Below are positions 33,474 to 42,292 of a DNA stretch of 64,000 nt, piece by piece. Position 1 is the stretch's first letter; the number at the start of each line of letters is the position of its first letter. Position numbers and translations under genes: made by a program. The notes beneath the pieces are model-generated. The model ran no database searches and was not told the origin of the DNA. It saw nothing but the letters and a program-made list of their open reading frames with translations. Source of the DNA: Paenibacillus sp. FSL H8-0537 (GTDB taxonomy: Bacteria > Bacillota > Bacilli > Paenibacillales > Paenibacillaceae); the NCBI RefSeq assembly GCF_038051995.1, contig NZ_CP150290.1, positions 2,904,001 through 2,968,000 on the forward strand, read 5' to 3'.

Positions 33474-34148
33474 CTAAGCGTAATGATCAGCCAGCTCCTG
33501 CTGCCGCTTAATGATCGGCTGGAAGCTGGCTGGGCAGCCTTTAGGGAACAGAACGCCCAAACCGTTGGAATGCTCGAAATGCAGGTGAGGCATCGCCGAA
33601 AGCTCCGCCCAGAGCCGGTAAACGCCAAAATCTGCGAGCCGAACCACGGTGTCATGAAATAAAATAATGCCACCCTCCGCAAGCTTGGGAAGCCAAGTCG
33701 TATAGTCATGCAGAACAGCCTCGTACACATGGTAGCCGTCAATATGAAGCAGTTGAATCGAACCGTCGGGAAAGGCGGCGAGCGCCTGATCAAAGGTGCC
33801 GCGCAGCGGTGTTCCGATACAAGGAAATTCACGGGCGCTTACTGCATTGACCGCAGCGTACATCGAATCATCCAGCGTGCCATAAGCTCCGGTATGGGCA
33901 TCACCCATCCAAGTATCCACCGCATAACATGCGCTTTTCAACTGAGCATCCTTAATCGCTTGGCAAAAGCTGAAATAGGATGTGCCGTACAGCGTCCCCA
34001 GCTCTACAATCAGGCTCGGGCGGGCAAAACGGACAAGATCATAAGCAAATTTTCGATGCCCGGACCAGGCTCCGCCTGCCATAAAGCTTGCGGGCAGCTC
34101 AGGTGCCGCATCTGCAATAAATTTCGGGTTGTAAAATGTCCAGTCCAT
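33474..34148 (-). CDS. Class I methyltransferase (methyltransferase 24/TylF-like)
   Basis: 224 residues. LIVELGTLYGTSYFSFCQ is motif I; CYAVDTWMGD and LLHIDGYHVYEAVLHD followed by LFHDT are the acidic, metal-binding regions seen in cephalosporin-hydroxylase/TylF-type sugar O-methyltransferases. In this context it probably methylates a rhamnose or perosamine residue. It precedes the GT61 gene on the same strand by 82 bases and diverges from the GT2 gene at 34349. Confidence 0.87.
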   Translation of the reverse strand: MDWTFYNPKFIADAAPELPASFMAGGAWSGHRKFAYDLVRFARPSLIVELGTLYGTSYFSFCQAIKDAQLKSACYAVDTWMGDAHTGAYGTLDDSMYAAVNAVSAREFPCIGTPLRGTFDQALAAFPDGSIQLLHIDGYHVYEAVLHDYTTWLPKLAEGGIILFHDTVVRLADFGVYRLWAELSAMPHLHFEHSNGLGVLFPKGCPASFQPIIKRQQELADHYA

Positions 34149-34348
34149 AACATCCTCCTGCCTTGCAAAATAGAAGCATAACTACACTATCCTATGTGGA
34201 GCTTGCCAGATAGGATAGGGCAGTTGCGCCAAGTAAAAGCGCACATTTCTCCTTCTCATAGACGTACAGCCGCCGTTGCGTCCGCCTTATCCCTACATAC
34301 AATGACAACATAAACGAATATATCCGAATGGATGCGAGGTGGAATAGG

Positions 34349-35488
34349 TTGAGGAGCCGCAGCAGAAAAAGCGGCCGTGCGGGGAAAAGAAGCCCGCGCA
34401 GCTCACAAGGCGGCATTCGCCGCCGCACAGCCAGACGCCTTGCGACCCGCGGGCGCAGACATCGCAGGAGCCAGGCGAGGCGTGGAGGGGCGCTGCAGCC
34501 TGCCATTATCCGAGGGCAGTGTGCAAAAGCGCGAAATGGCGGGCTCGCAGCGGGTTTAACGGCGAGGCAGGAGCCTGAGCCAGCCGATGAGCTGCAGCAG
34601 TTGCAGCGGCTATGGCATAGCTACTGTCTGGCGACGGGCGGGGCAGCTTCCAAATCAGCATATTTGGCCTGTATGAAGGCCTTCATAGAAGGATATTTTG
34701 CCGCTACGGGAACCCCGGCGCCGAATTGGGTGCTGCTGCCGACGAACCAGGCCGTTGCGGCAGTGGTGATGGCGATGAATGAAGAGGAATCCATGGCCTC
34801 CATGATTCAGCAATTGGAGAGGCTTCCGCTACATGAAATCGTCGTCGTGGTGAACGGCTCAACCGACACGACGGCCAGCAAAGTGCGGGAGAGCGGCAAA
34901 GCCGTGCTCATTCATTACGCTGGGGCACTCGGTCATGATGTGGGACGGGCGGTAGGCGCCAGAACAACGGTCTCGGATATTGTACTGTTCGTCGATGCGG
35001 ATATTCCGGTTGCTGCGGAGCAATTGCTGCCTTTTATTGAGGCAGTCGCTGGAGGGACGGATATGGTGCTCAATAATTTATCTTCCTATATGGGGAATTT
35101 CTCAGGTAGAGATGAAGTCATGATGATGAAGGAGTTCGTGAACCGCTCGGTGAATCGGCCCGATCTTACCGTTAATTCCTTGACTGCCGTTCCGCATGCG
35201 CTCTCGCGTAAAGCGATTGAGGCTATTGGAGCAGCCCAACTGGCCGTTCCGCCAAAGGCGCAGGCGATTGCGCTCCGATATGGCCTTAAGGTAGGTACAG
35301 CGAGCATGGTAGATGTCATTCGACATAATCGGATGCGTCCGGGAAATGTAGGCATGGGCAATCATGTGGCGAGGCTCATCGTAGGCGACCATTTGGAAGC
35401 GCTGGAGTGGATGATGAAAGCGGGAAATGCTCGTCTGCAATATGCGGACGTAGTAAGGGATCGCAAAAGTGCTGGCCGAGGAGGGTAA
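34349..35488 (+). CDS. Glycosyltransferase family 2 with Arg-rich N-terminal tail
   Basis: 379 residues. Residues 1-50 are an Arg/Ser/Gly-rich tail (RSRSRKSGRAGKRSPRSS, RRRTARRLATRGRRHRRSQ). A helical spacer follows, then a GT-A domain with VVVNGSTDTT and LFVDADIP (the metal-binding DxD-like motif, about residue 225). TTG 34349 has AGGTGG six bases upstream; the ATG at 34328 would add seven residues but has no site. The next GT2 gene begins 3 bases after its stop. The tail is not a signal peptide. Confidence 0.86.
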   Translation: MRSRSRKSGRAGKRSPRSSQGGIRRRTARRLATRGRRHRRSQARRGGALQPAIIRGQCAKARNGGLAAGLTARQEPEPADELQQLQRLWHSYCLATGGAASKSAYLACMKAFIEGYFAATGTPAPNWVLLPTNQAVAAVVMAMNEEESMASMIQQLERLPLHEIVVVVNGSTDTTASKVRESGKAVLIHYAGALGHDVGRAVGARTTVSDIVLFVDADIPVAAEQLLPFIEAVAGGTDMVLNNLSSYMGNFSGRDEVMMMKEFVNRSVNRPDLTVNSLTAVPHALSRKAIEAIGAAQLAVPPKAQAIALRYGLKVGTASMVDVIRHNRMRPGNVGMGNHVARLIVGDHLEALEWMMKAGNARLQYADVVRDRKSAGRGG

Positions 35489-35491
35489 TAG

Positions 35492-36214
35492 ATGCTGACC
35501 AGTATTATTATTCCGACCTACAACCGTTTGCCGCTGCTGCAGGAAGCGATTTATTCCATTCGCAGCAGTACACCGGAAGACCATGAACTAATCATCGTCG
35601 ATAATGGCTCAACAGACGGAACGATTGAATATTTGCGCGAGCAGCAAATCACATTCATCGGTCTGCCGCGCAATCAAGGCTTTCCCGCCGCCTGCAATTG
35701 GGGGCTGCGTCTGGCCCGCGGTGATCAATTGCTGCTGCTGAACAATGACGTGCTGGTGGCACCTGGTTGGCTGGGCAAGCTGCGACAGGCTTTAGGCAGC
35801 AGCAAGCAGATTGGCATCGCGGGGCCGATGTCCAACTTTGTAAGCGGCAAGCAGCAAATTGAAATGCGCGGCAATTATAAGGAGATGGCGGAGCAGCTCG
35901 CCGCAGAGTCCGCAGGCGATTATGAGGAGGTCAGCCGATTGGTTGGCTTTTGCCTGTTATTTTCGCGGGAGCTGATGGATCAAATTGGTCTGCTGGATGA
36001 GCGTTTCTCGCCAGGACATTATGAGGATGATGACTATTGCTACCGTGCGCGGCAAGCAGGTTACCGTCTGCTGATGGTTAAGGATACATTCGTATTTCAT
36101 CATGGCAGCGCAAGCTTCAAGCAGGAGGGCCAGGATGCTGTAGAGCGTCTGCTCGCCCGCAACCGGAAGCTGTTTACAGACAAATGGGGCGTGGACCCGC
36201 AGCAGTTTATTTGA
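35492..36214 (+). CDS. Glycosyltransferase family 2 (rhamnosyltransferase-like)
   Basis: 240 residues of a GT-A fold: SIIIPTYNRLPLLQEAI, IIVDNGSTDGTIEYL, LLLNNDVLVAPGWL (NDD-like acidic motif) and FSPGHYEDDDYCYRARQAGY. The last block with EDDDYC is typical of WbbL-type rhamnosyltransferases. It follows the basic-tailed GT2 by 3 bases and is clearly cotranscribed. The repeat array starts inside its stop codon. Confidence 0.93.
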   Translation: MLTSIIIPTYNRLPLLQEAIYSIRSSTPEDHELIIVDNGSTDGTIEYLREQQITFIGLPRNQGFPAACNWGLRLARGDQLLLLNNDVLVAPGWLGKLRQALGSSKQIGIAGPMSNFVSGKQQIEMRGNYKEMAEQLAAESAGDYEEVSRLVGFCLLFSRELMDQIGLLDERFSPGHYEDDDYCYRARQAGYRLLMVKDTFVFHHGSASFKQEGQDAVERLLARNRKLFTDKWGVDPQQFI

Positions 36215-36506
36215 AATATAGGAAAGGATAGGCTAACGTAATCCTTTCTCTATATTTCTACGCGAAACGGAAGCTTTGCCGCCGAAGGACGGCTTCAGCC
36301 GTTTACGCTTGAAATATAGGAAAGGATAAGCAAACGTAATCCTTTCTCTATATTTCTCGGAATGAAACGCGCCGCGTCGCCAAAGGATGGCGACAGCCGT
36401 TTCACCTTGAAATATAGGAAAGTATGTGATTATTCCATCCTTTCTCTATATTTCTACGCGAAACGGAAGCTTTGCCGCCGAAGGACGGCTTCAGCCGTTT
36501 ACGCTT
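36213..36506. repeat. Three tandem 98-bp composite palindromic repeats
   Basis: Units start at 36213, 36311 and 36409. Each has an AT-type inverted repeat (GAAATATAGGAAAG ... CTTTCTCTATATTTC) and a GC-type block ending in CAGCCGTTT(A/C)CNCTT. Units 1 and 3 have the GC block CGCGAAACGGAAGCTTTGCC..., unit 2 has ATGAAACGCGCCGCGTCGCC..., so two GC variants alternate. The first unit begins in the stop codon of the GT2 gene. No open frame. Related single copies are at 23.2 and 56.6 kb. Confidence 0.92.
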
Positions 36507-36547
36507 GACCAGATGCAAATTATGCACCAATGCAGGAGGTGTTCAGC

Positions 36548-37615
36548 ATGAAAATGGCGAGAAGACGCAAAACGGCCAGCCTTCCGATTAAGCGGCGGAA
36601 GAGACGTGCCGTTTCAAAGAGGAAAAATCGCTCCGCAAAGTCCGCCAAGCCGCAGGCGGCTAAGGAACCTTATGAGGATGGTTATCAAATCGGTCATGAA
36701 GAAGGATATAGCAGAGGTTACGAAGATGGAACCAAGCAGGCAGAGGGACAAAGGGAAGACCACTCGCACAGCTGGGAGTCGGCCGAGAGGGCAGGCTACG
36801 AGAAAGGGCTGAAAATCGGACGCTACGAAGGCGGCGACGCCATCATCGATGAGCAGCTGCCGGAAGCACATGTACTCCCAGATACATCCGTAGCGCAGGT
36901 TATTGCATCAGGCATCGCTGCGCTAGGAGAACGCATCGTCCACCTTTTGACTGCGCAGCAGGTGGCTGAGCGATTGATGGAAGCACTGGAGCAGCGCAAG
37001 CCGCTATCTGTCGTGCGACTTGGAGATGGCGAGCTGTTGACGCTAGCACAGGAAAGTGTGCTGCCAACTGAACAGGTTCGCCACGAGGGCGGTTTTTTAG
37101 AGTATGCCGGAGTGAAGGTGCCGGACATTGCCGCCCGCGACCGCTTGCTGGCAGCGGTAAAGCGGGCCGACATTGTCGGCATTCCAAAGCTGCGGCAGCC
37201 GAACTACCAACGGCTGGCTACGGCCGTTTTTCAAACGTATGGCATTGATTTTCGCAGTAAGGTGCTGACAGATTCGCTCGTCAATTACCGTTTGTATCAA
37301 GAAGGACATTTGTCCCGCTTGATGAGAGGACGGAGAGTGCTTGTCATTGGGAATTTGGCGCAGCCGCTAGCCAAAGTGCTTGCTGAGAGCGGCGTAACGG
37401 TTGTGGGAGCTGTAGCCCAGGTTCAGGGAATCCATGATGTGGACCGGGCGATGGGGGAAATCAGACAGCATGATTTTGAACTGGCGTTAGTATCAGCAGG
37501 CATTGCGGCTGTCATCCTTGCGGATGCAATCGCAGCAGAAATGGGCAGGGCTGCGATTGATTTCGGCCATATGGCTAATTCAATCGTCAAAGGGGAAGCG
37601 CCGATTCAGGCTTAA
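36548..37615 (+). CDS. GT-D fold glycosyltransferase with basic tail and Gly-Tyr repeats
   Basis: 355 residues. Residues 1-35 are basic (ARRRKTASLPIKRRKRR, SKRKNRSAK). Residues about 40-90 are a short-repeat region with YEDGYQIGHEEGYSRGYEDG. From about 135 the domain resembles DUF1792/GT-D transferases: PLSVVRLGDGELLTLAQE carries the DGE acidic motif and DFGHMANSIV closes it. GT-D enzymes act on serine-rich-repeat glycoproteins, transferring hexose. ATG 36548 follows AGGAGGTG by six bases; ATG 36530 is inside that site region. A terminator follows. Confidence 0.85.
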   Translation: MKMARRRKTASLPIKRRKRRAVSKRKNRSAKSAKPQAAKEPYEDGYQIGHEEGYSRGYEDGTKQAEGQREDHSHSWESAERAGYEKGLKIGRYEGGDAIIDEQLPEAHVLPDTSVAQVIASGIAALGERIVHLLTAQQVAERLMEALEQRKPLSVVRLGDGELLTLAQESVLPTEQVRHEGGFLEYAGVKVPDIAARDRLLAAVKRADIVGIPKLRQPNYQRLATAVFQTYGIDFRSKVLTDSLVNYRLYQEGHLSRLMRGRRVLVIGNLAQPLAKVLAESGVTVVGAVAQVQGIHDVDRAMGEIRQHDFELALVSAGIAAVILADAIAAEMGRAAIDFGHMANSIVKGEAPIQA

Positions 37616-37640
37616 ATCGAAGGCAGCCAATTTTATGTAG

Positions 37641-37672
37641 CCGTCCCGTGAGGGACGGTTGTTTTGCTTTAA
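37641..37672 (+). terminator. Intrinsic terminator after the GT-D gene
   Basis: CCGTCCC-GTGA-GGGACGG followed by TTGTTTTGCTTT. It lies just before the minus-strand stop of the collagen-like gene. Confidence 0.85.
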
Positions 37673-37685
37673 TGGCCGCAGCAGC

Positions 37686-38258
37686 TTAGGAAGGAATAGT
37701 GCCAATCGTAGCAGTAAGCGACGAGTAAGTGATGTCTGCAGTAGTGCCTACCGCGATGACAATGCCCGATACTGTAACTTGCAGTGCGTACGTGTGATTG
37801 CCAGCTGCTAGACCGCCGTTGAAGTACGTGATCGGAATGGCTCTTTCTAAAGAGAACAATCCGAGCAGCGTAATCGCAAGCAAGTCGGAGCTTGTTACTG
37901 TAGCTACAATGACGCCATCTTGCAGCAGGTCGACTGTAATGGTTGGGTTGAGCGCTACAACCAGAAGAGCAGTAAAGTTAATGGATACATTAACGGTACC
38001 TTCAATAATCACCTGGTTGGAAGTGGCCGTTACCGGAACAATCAGAGTTGCGGCAGTGACAGCAGTAGCAGCAGTTGGGATAGAAGTCGGAACAGCACCT
38101 TGGATACCTACAACAGCAGAACCAGGGCCAGCAGGGCCAGTTAATCCCGTTAGACCAGTAGCACCCGTAGGTCCTGTTGGTCCGGTGGGACCAGTAGCAC
38201 CAGTAAGTCCTGTAAGACCAGTTAGTCCAGTTAAACCAGTTAATCCAGTTTCACCCAT
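37686..38258 (-). CDS. Collagen-like (Gly-X-Thr) surface protein, exosporium-filament type
   Basis: 190 residues. Residues 2-46 are fifteen Gly-X-Y triplets, mostly G-L-T and G-P-T, ending GPAGPG. The rest is a hydrophobic beta-rich domain ([40 protein letters not shown]) of the kind that trimerises Bacillus BclA-type filaments. There is no signal peptide, consistent with synthesis in the mother cell. Thr in the triplets is a likely O-glycosylation site, as in BclA. ATG 38258 lies 11 bases after GGAG; a TTG 7 codons upstream overlaps that site. Its place among glycosyltransferase genes makes it the probable glycan acceptor; this is inference. Confidence 0.88.
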   Translation of the reverse strand: MGETGLTGLTGLTGLTGLTGATGPTGPTGPTGATGLTGLTGPAGPGSAVVGIQGAVPTSIPTAATAVTAATLIVPVTATSNQVIIEGTVNVSINFTALLVVALNPTITVDLLQDGVIVATVTSSDLLAITLLGLFSLERAIPITYFNGGLAAGNHTYALQVTVSGIVIAVGTTADITYSSLTATIGTIPS

Positions 38259-38600
38259 AATTGATTCATCTCCTTTCAATCGTATACCACATCATATGTT
38301 GGTAGATAGAGATAGCAACGGTATTTGTCCAAGGATAATCGTATATTTTCTAAATTGATAGATTATACCGCGAAAAAAAGCACACACCTCCGCACTCCTC
38401 CTTCTATTGCAATACAGGCGGCGATAAATGCCCGATTTGCAGCAAGGGCAGGCAATTCGTCCACTATGAAAGCTCTAGCAAAGCATACGATGTTGAAGAG
38501 ACGATACTATACTTTCGGAGCCGGCTATGGTAGGAAGGAGCTGCATATTGGCTACACGCACATGTATAATAGAAAGCTATTTATTTTGGGGTGAACCGGT
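38259..38600. other. Gene-free divergent region between the collagen-like gene and manC
   Basis: About 340 bases. It should hold the minus-strand promoter of the collagen-like gene and the plus-strand promoter of manC. CATATGATG on the minus strand is one base off a SigK -10 (CATANNNTA) but lacks an AC at the proper distance. On the plus strand TATAAT near 38563 lacks a good -35. An open frame of 89 codons here looks spurious. Confidence 0.4.
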
Positions 38601-39647
38601 ATGAAGGCAGTCATTATGGCAGGGGGAAAAGGAACGCGCTTTTGGCCGAGAAGCACGACGGCAAAGCCGAAGCAGTTCCTTTCCTTAACATCTGGCGAGG
38701 CTACAATGCTGCAGGAAACGTACAGCCGTTTTCGCAGCTGCATGCCGGAGGAGGATGTATATGTAGCAGTAAGCCGCAACTATTTGCCGCTTGTTCGGGA
38801 GCAGCTGCCACAGCTTAGCGAGGAACAGCTCATTATTGAGCCGGAGCAGCGGGACACGGCGCCTTGCATTGCGCTGACGGCGAGTTTTTTTCAGAAACGG
38901 GGCTTAAATGAAGTGATTGTAACGGCTCCCTCGGATCAATATATTCCAGATGCTGCCGAGCTGATGGAGGCGCTGCGGGCAGCAGAGCAAGCGGCGCGCG
39001 ATGAAGGCGTTGTTGTAACGATGGGGATTGTGCCGACAAGGGCAGAGACGGGATACGGCTATATTGAAGCGGGTGAGCATGAAGATGGCAAATATGGGCC
39101 AGGCATTAAGACGGTAAAAGCTTTTATCGAGAAACCGACGCTCTCGCGGGCGGAGGAACTGATTGCGATACCGAATATGTACTGGAACAGCGGTATTTTT
39201 ATATGGAAGCCGTCAACTATTGCAGGCTACATGCAGCTGTACCAGCCGGATATGTGGCGTGTTTTTGAGCTTGAAGGGGAGCAGCTGGCACATGCGTATG
39301 TGCAGCTGCCAAAGCTTTCTATTGATTATGCACTGATTGAAAAGCTGGAACGCCTGTACACGCTGCCGATTGCTTTTACATGGGACGATGTTGGCGTGTG
39401 GACCTCGCTTGAACGAATATTCGGGCAGGACAGCGAGGGCAATATTTTGCTGGGCAGCGTCTATCCTACGGCAACGACCAACAGTATTGTTTATACGGAG
39501 CGGCAGCGGGTGCTGGTCATTGGCATTGATAATCTAATCGTCGTATCGACAGACGAGGGACTGTTGATTTGTCATAAAACACAGGAGCAGGCGGTTAAGC
39601 AAGCGATAGCCGCGATGGATGCTGATCGGGAAGGAGGCATGCCGTGA
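38601..39647 (+). CDS. manC: Mannose-1-phosphate guanylyltransferase
   Basis: 348 residues, a nucleotidyltransferase without the extra isomerase domain. VIMAGGKGTRFWPRSTTAKPKQ is the GTP-binding signature; the FIEKPT motif (about 173) and NSGIFIWK (about 196) bind the sugar. It makes GDP-mannose from mannose-1-phosphate and GTP, the substrate of Gmd. GGGGTGAACCGG precedes ATG 38601. It overlaps rmd by 4 bases. No phosphomannomutase gene is present in the window. Confidence 0.94.
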   Translation: MKAVIMAGGKGTRFWPRSTTAKPKQFLSLTSGEATMLQETYSRFRSCMPEEDVYVAVSRNYLPLVREQLPQLSEEQLIIEPEQRDTAPCIALTASFFQKRGLNEVIVTAPSDQYIPDAAELMEALRAAEQAARDEGVVVTMGIVPTRAETGYGYIEAGEHEDGKYGPGIKTVKAFIEKPTLSRAEELIAIPNMYWNSGIFIWKPSTIAGYMQLYQPDMWRVFELEGEQLAHAYVQLPKLSIDYALIEKLERLYTLPIAFTWDDVGVWTSLERIFGQDSEGNILLGSVYPTATTNSIVYTERQRVLVIGIDNLIVVSTDEGLLICHKTQEQAVKQAIAAMDADREGGMP

Positions 39648-40597
39648 AAGCATTGATTACAGGCATAACCGGCTTTGCCGGAAGCCATTTGGCAGAGCAT
39701 TTGCTGGCGCATCAAATGGAAGTGTCAGGCACCGTCAGGAAAACCAGCAGTATTAAGCATATCGCTCATTTGCTGCCGTCTGTCAGGCTATACGAATGCG
39801 AGCTGACTAATGAAGCCGATGTGGAAAAAATGATAGCGGACGTTAAGCCGGACATGATTTTTCATCTAGCAGCGCAAAGCTTCGTGCCAAAGTCTTGGGA
39901 ATCGCCGCTGGCGACGATATACAACAATATTGCCGGGCAAATTCATTTGCTGGAAGCGGTGCGAAAAGCAGGCATTAACTGCAAGCTGCTGCTCGCCTGC
40001 TCCAGCGAGGAATATGGCCAGGTAGAAAAGCAGGATATTCCGATTAAAGAAACGACGCCGCTGCGGCCGCTCAGTCCCTACGCCGTCAGCAAAATTACGC
40101 AAAATTATTTAGGCTACCAATATTATCGCAGCTATGGCATGCATATTGTATGCATGCGTACTTTCAACCATACAGGACCGCGGCGCGGCGAGCAGTTTGT
40201 AACCTCCAATTTTGCAAAGCAGATCGTTGAAATCGAGCGGGGACTGAAGCCGCCCGTTCTATATGTAGGCAATTTGGAGGCGAAGCGTGACTTTACCGAT
40301 GTGCGCGATGTGGTGCGAGCGTACCGCTTGGCCATTGAAAAATGCGAGCCTGGAGAAGTGTATAATATTGCGTCGGGAAGCTCCCGGGCGATTAGGGAGA
40401 TGCTGCAGACGCTGGTCGGTCTTAGCAGCAGCACCATTTCGATTCAGGAGGACCCGGCACGGCTGCGGCCTGCGGATGTACCGGAGCTGATTGGCGATTA
40501 TTCTAAATTTCATCATCGTACAGGCTGGCGTCCGGAAATTCCCTTTGAGCAGACGATGCAGGATTTGCTGAGCTATTGGCGGGCGGAATTAGGTTAG
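39644..40597 (+). CDS. rmd: GDP-6-deoxy-D-mannose reductase (or related GDP-sugar SDR)
   Basis: 317 residues of an extended SDR. GITGFAGSHLAEHLL (7-21) binds the cofactor, CSSEEYGQ provides the Ser/Glu and SPYAVSK the Tyr-Lys pair. NHTGPRRGEQFVTSNFAKQI distinguishes Rmd-type enzymes from Gmd (which has NHESPRRGE). Rmd reduces GDP-4-keto-6-deoxymannose to GDP-D-rhamnose, as known from Aneurinibacillus S-layer glycan genes. Its ATG overlaps the manC stop, so the two are coupled. Confidence 0.87.
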   Translation: MKALITGITGFAGSHLAEHLLAHQMEVSGTVRKTSSIKHIAHLLPSVRLYECELTNEADVEKMIADVKPDMIFHLAAQSFVPKSWESPLATIYNNIAGQIHLLEAVRKAGINCKLLLACSSEEYGQVEKQDIPIKETTPLRPLSPYAVSKITQNYLGYQYYRSYGMHIVCMRTFNHTGPRRGEQFVTSNFAKQIVEIERGLKPPVLYVGNLEAKRDFTDVRDVVRAYRLAIEKCEPGEVYNIASGSSRAIREMLQTLVGLSSSTISIQEDPARLRPADVPELIGDYSKFHHRTGWRPEIPFEQTMQDLLSYWRAELG

Positions 40598-40649
40598 GCT
40601 GCGCGCAGGATGACCCAAGCTTGCTGCATACCGCACGCGCTAGGAGAGC

Positions 40650-40735
40650 TTTTTAGTTCATACCCTCTAGACGGAAAATCGGACGATAGCTTAATCGTTG
40701 TCTGATAGAGGTTCAGAGGGTATTATTACGCTGCT
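40650..40735. repeat. Long imperfect cruciform-forming hairpin
   Basis: ATACCCTCT (about 40657) pairs with AGAGGGTAT (about 40722), and within it GACGAT-AGCTTA-ATCGTTGTC forms an inner stem. It lies between convergent genes and may end transcription after rmd, although the T run is weak. Confidence 0.5.
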
Positions 40736-40769
40736 GCTATGTTTTTGCTAAGTAGGCCTGAGAGAGAAC

Positions 40770-40822
40770 GGCTGGAAAAAGCAAACTGCCCCAGCATTCA
40801 CGCCAGAGGCAGTCCGTGTTTC
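40770..40822 (-). terminator. Intrinsic terminator of the minus-strand glycosyltransferase
   Basis: On the minus strand ACTGCC (preceded by CACGG) pairs with GGCAGT around a 17-base loop, followed by TTGCTTTTT. It lies about 30 bases past the stop at 40840. Confidence 0.7.
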
Positions 40823-40839
40823 GTTTAATTTTCCAGTTA

Positions 40840-42216
40840 TTATAGAAGCGCAAGCTCGGTCAGGCGTGCCCGAATCATGCTGCCAACCGCCTGCGGTGAA
40901 TAGGAAGTGTGAATCGTATGCTGCCCCTTCGCTGCAATGGCTGCGCGCCACTCTGGCTCTTGCAAAAGCCTTTGCATATACAAGGCGGCATGATGCACAT
41001 CGGGTTCGGCCCAAATCTGATACCCCTGATACGGTCCCCAATCGGTACCGACCTGAACCAGCTCGTAATTGACGGGACAGGAGTTGGTCTCGTTCATAAA
41101 GTCGGTATTGCCGGACCAGTTCGTGCCGATGACCGGCTTACCCAAATACATTGCTTCTGCGAGGCCCAGTCCAAAGCCTTCGGCGCGATGCAGCGAGACA
41201 AAACAATCCGTGACACCCAGCAGCGAGTTGACTTCCACGCGGGAGAAAATCCGATCAATAATATAAATATTGTTATGCTCGGCAGCGAGCTGACGCAGCG
41301 CCTCCATATCTTCCGGCCGGAAGTTCGTATTGTTGACCTTGAGTACGAGCCCGACCGTTGGATCATTTTTCGGAAAAGCGAGCCGGAAGGCTTCTACGGC
41401 GGCTTGTGGATTTTTACGATTCGTATAGCTCTGTACATCATACATCATCGTGAACAGGAAGCGGCCCTCTGGCAGGCCAAGCGATTCTCTCGTAACCTTT
41501 GGAGAAGTCTCAACCTCTACGCCATGAGGGATGATGACGACAGGGATGGGAGATTTCTGCACAACCGAATCAAGCACGAAGCGGCTGGATACCCATACCT
41601 CCTGCACCAGCTTGAACGCTGGAACAAACTCTTCGGGAAAATCAGGCAGCTCCCAGTGCCAATAGCCAATATTGTAGCGGTTGTGGAATAGGCTATGTCC
41701 AAAATGGTCCTTAGCCGGAGCCATATAATCCGCATTCATATGAAAAAGGTTGGTGTTATAGGAGCGTTCTTCCGTTTTCTTATGCTCCCAGCTCATATCC
41801 GACATCCGGGTGGCGACCTGAAGCGGGAAGTTTAAAATGCCGAATGGAATTTCGGCTCGTTCAATCGCTCGCGCCGCGAGTCTGGCCGATTCGCCAATGC
41901 CCATTTCCGCATGAATAAAACCGACAAGATTGATGCCCTGTGCGGTCCAAGGCTGTGGATCATGTACCTCTTCGGCAGCAGGATGCTCTTCAGCCTGCCG
42001 TGACTGTTTGGCGTGTTGCGATAGGTTAGAGGACGAGCGGTTTTTTGTTTTTCGAAGGCTGCCGTTGCTTTTACGTCTGCGATCGGCCCGCCGTTTAGCG
42101 CGCGGTTTGACCGCTTTGCGTTTACGGCGTTTGGCCAGCAGCGTTTTATTGGAAGAGCTGTGCTTCTTGCGTTTGGCGGACGTTTGATGTCGCTTGCGCT
42201 TAAGTGATTTGGCCAC
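40840..42216 (-). CDS. Glycosyltransferase family 1/4 with very basic N-terminal tail
   Basis: 458 residues. Residues 1-75 are dominated by Lys/Arg/Ser (AKSLKRKRHQTSAKRKKHSS, KRRKRKAVKPRAKRRADRRR, LRKTKNRSSSN), resembling a histone H1 or protamine tail. From about 95 the transferase begins: GINLVGFIHAEMGIGESARL (sugar transferase N-lobe) and LHRAEGFGLGLAEAMYLGKP (donor-site EX7E). GTG 42216 has AAAGGAAGG six bases upstream. It faces away from the glucosaminidase gene. The tail has no signal-peptide character. Confidence 0.88.
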   Translation of the reverse strand: MAKSLKRKRHQTSAKRKKHSSSNKTLLAKRRKRKAVKPRAKRRADRRRKSNGSLRKTKNRSSSNLSQHAKQSRQAEEHPAAEEVHDPQPWTAQGINLVGFIHAEMGIGESARLAARAIERAEIPFGILNFPLQVATRMSDMSWEHKKTEERSYNTNLFHMNADYMAPAKDHFGHSLFHNRYNIGYWHWELPDFPEEFVPAFKLVQEVWVSSRFVLDSVVQKSPIPVVIIPHGVEVETSPKVTRESLGLPEGRFLFTMMYDVQSYTNRKNPQAAVEAFRLAFPKNDPTVGLVLKVNNTNFRPEDMEALRQLAAEHNNIYIIDRIFSRVEVNSLLGVTDCFVSLHRAEGFGLGLAEAMYLGKPVIGTNWSGNTDFMNETNSCPVNYELVQVGTDWGPYQGYQIWAEPDVHHAALYMQRLLQEPEWRAAIAAKGQHTIHTSYSPQAVGSMIRARLTELALL

Positions 42217-42292
42217 TTGTTTCCTTCCTTTCTCGTCATTTGCATGTGGATAAATCGTTAGCGGATACGCGCTTGACTATATTGTATTCACG

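Noticed and set aside
38325..38594. 89-codon plus-strand frame between the collagen-like gene and manC
   Set aside because: No ribosome site, no recognisable domain, and composition unlike neighbouring genes; it occupies the region where two divergent promoters are expected.
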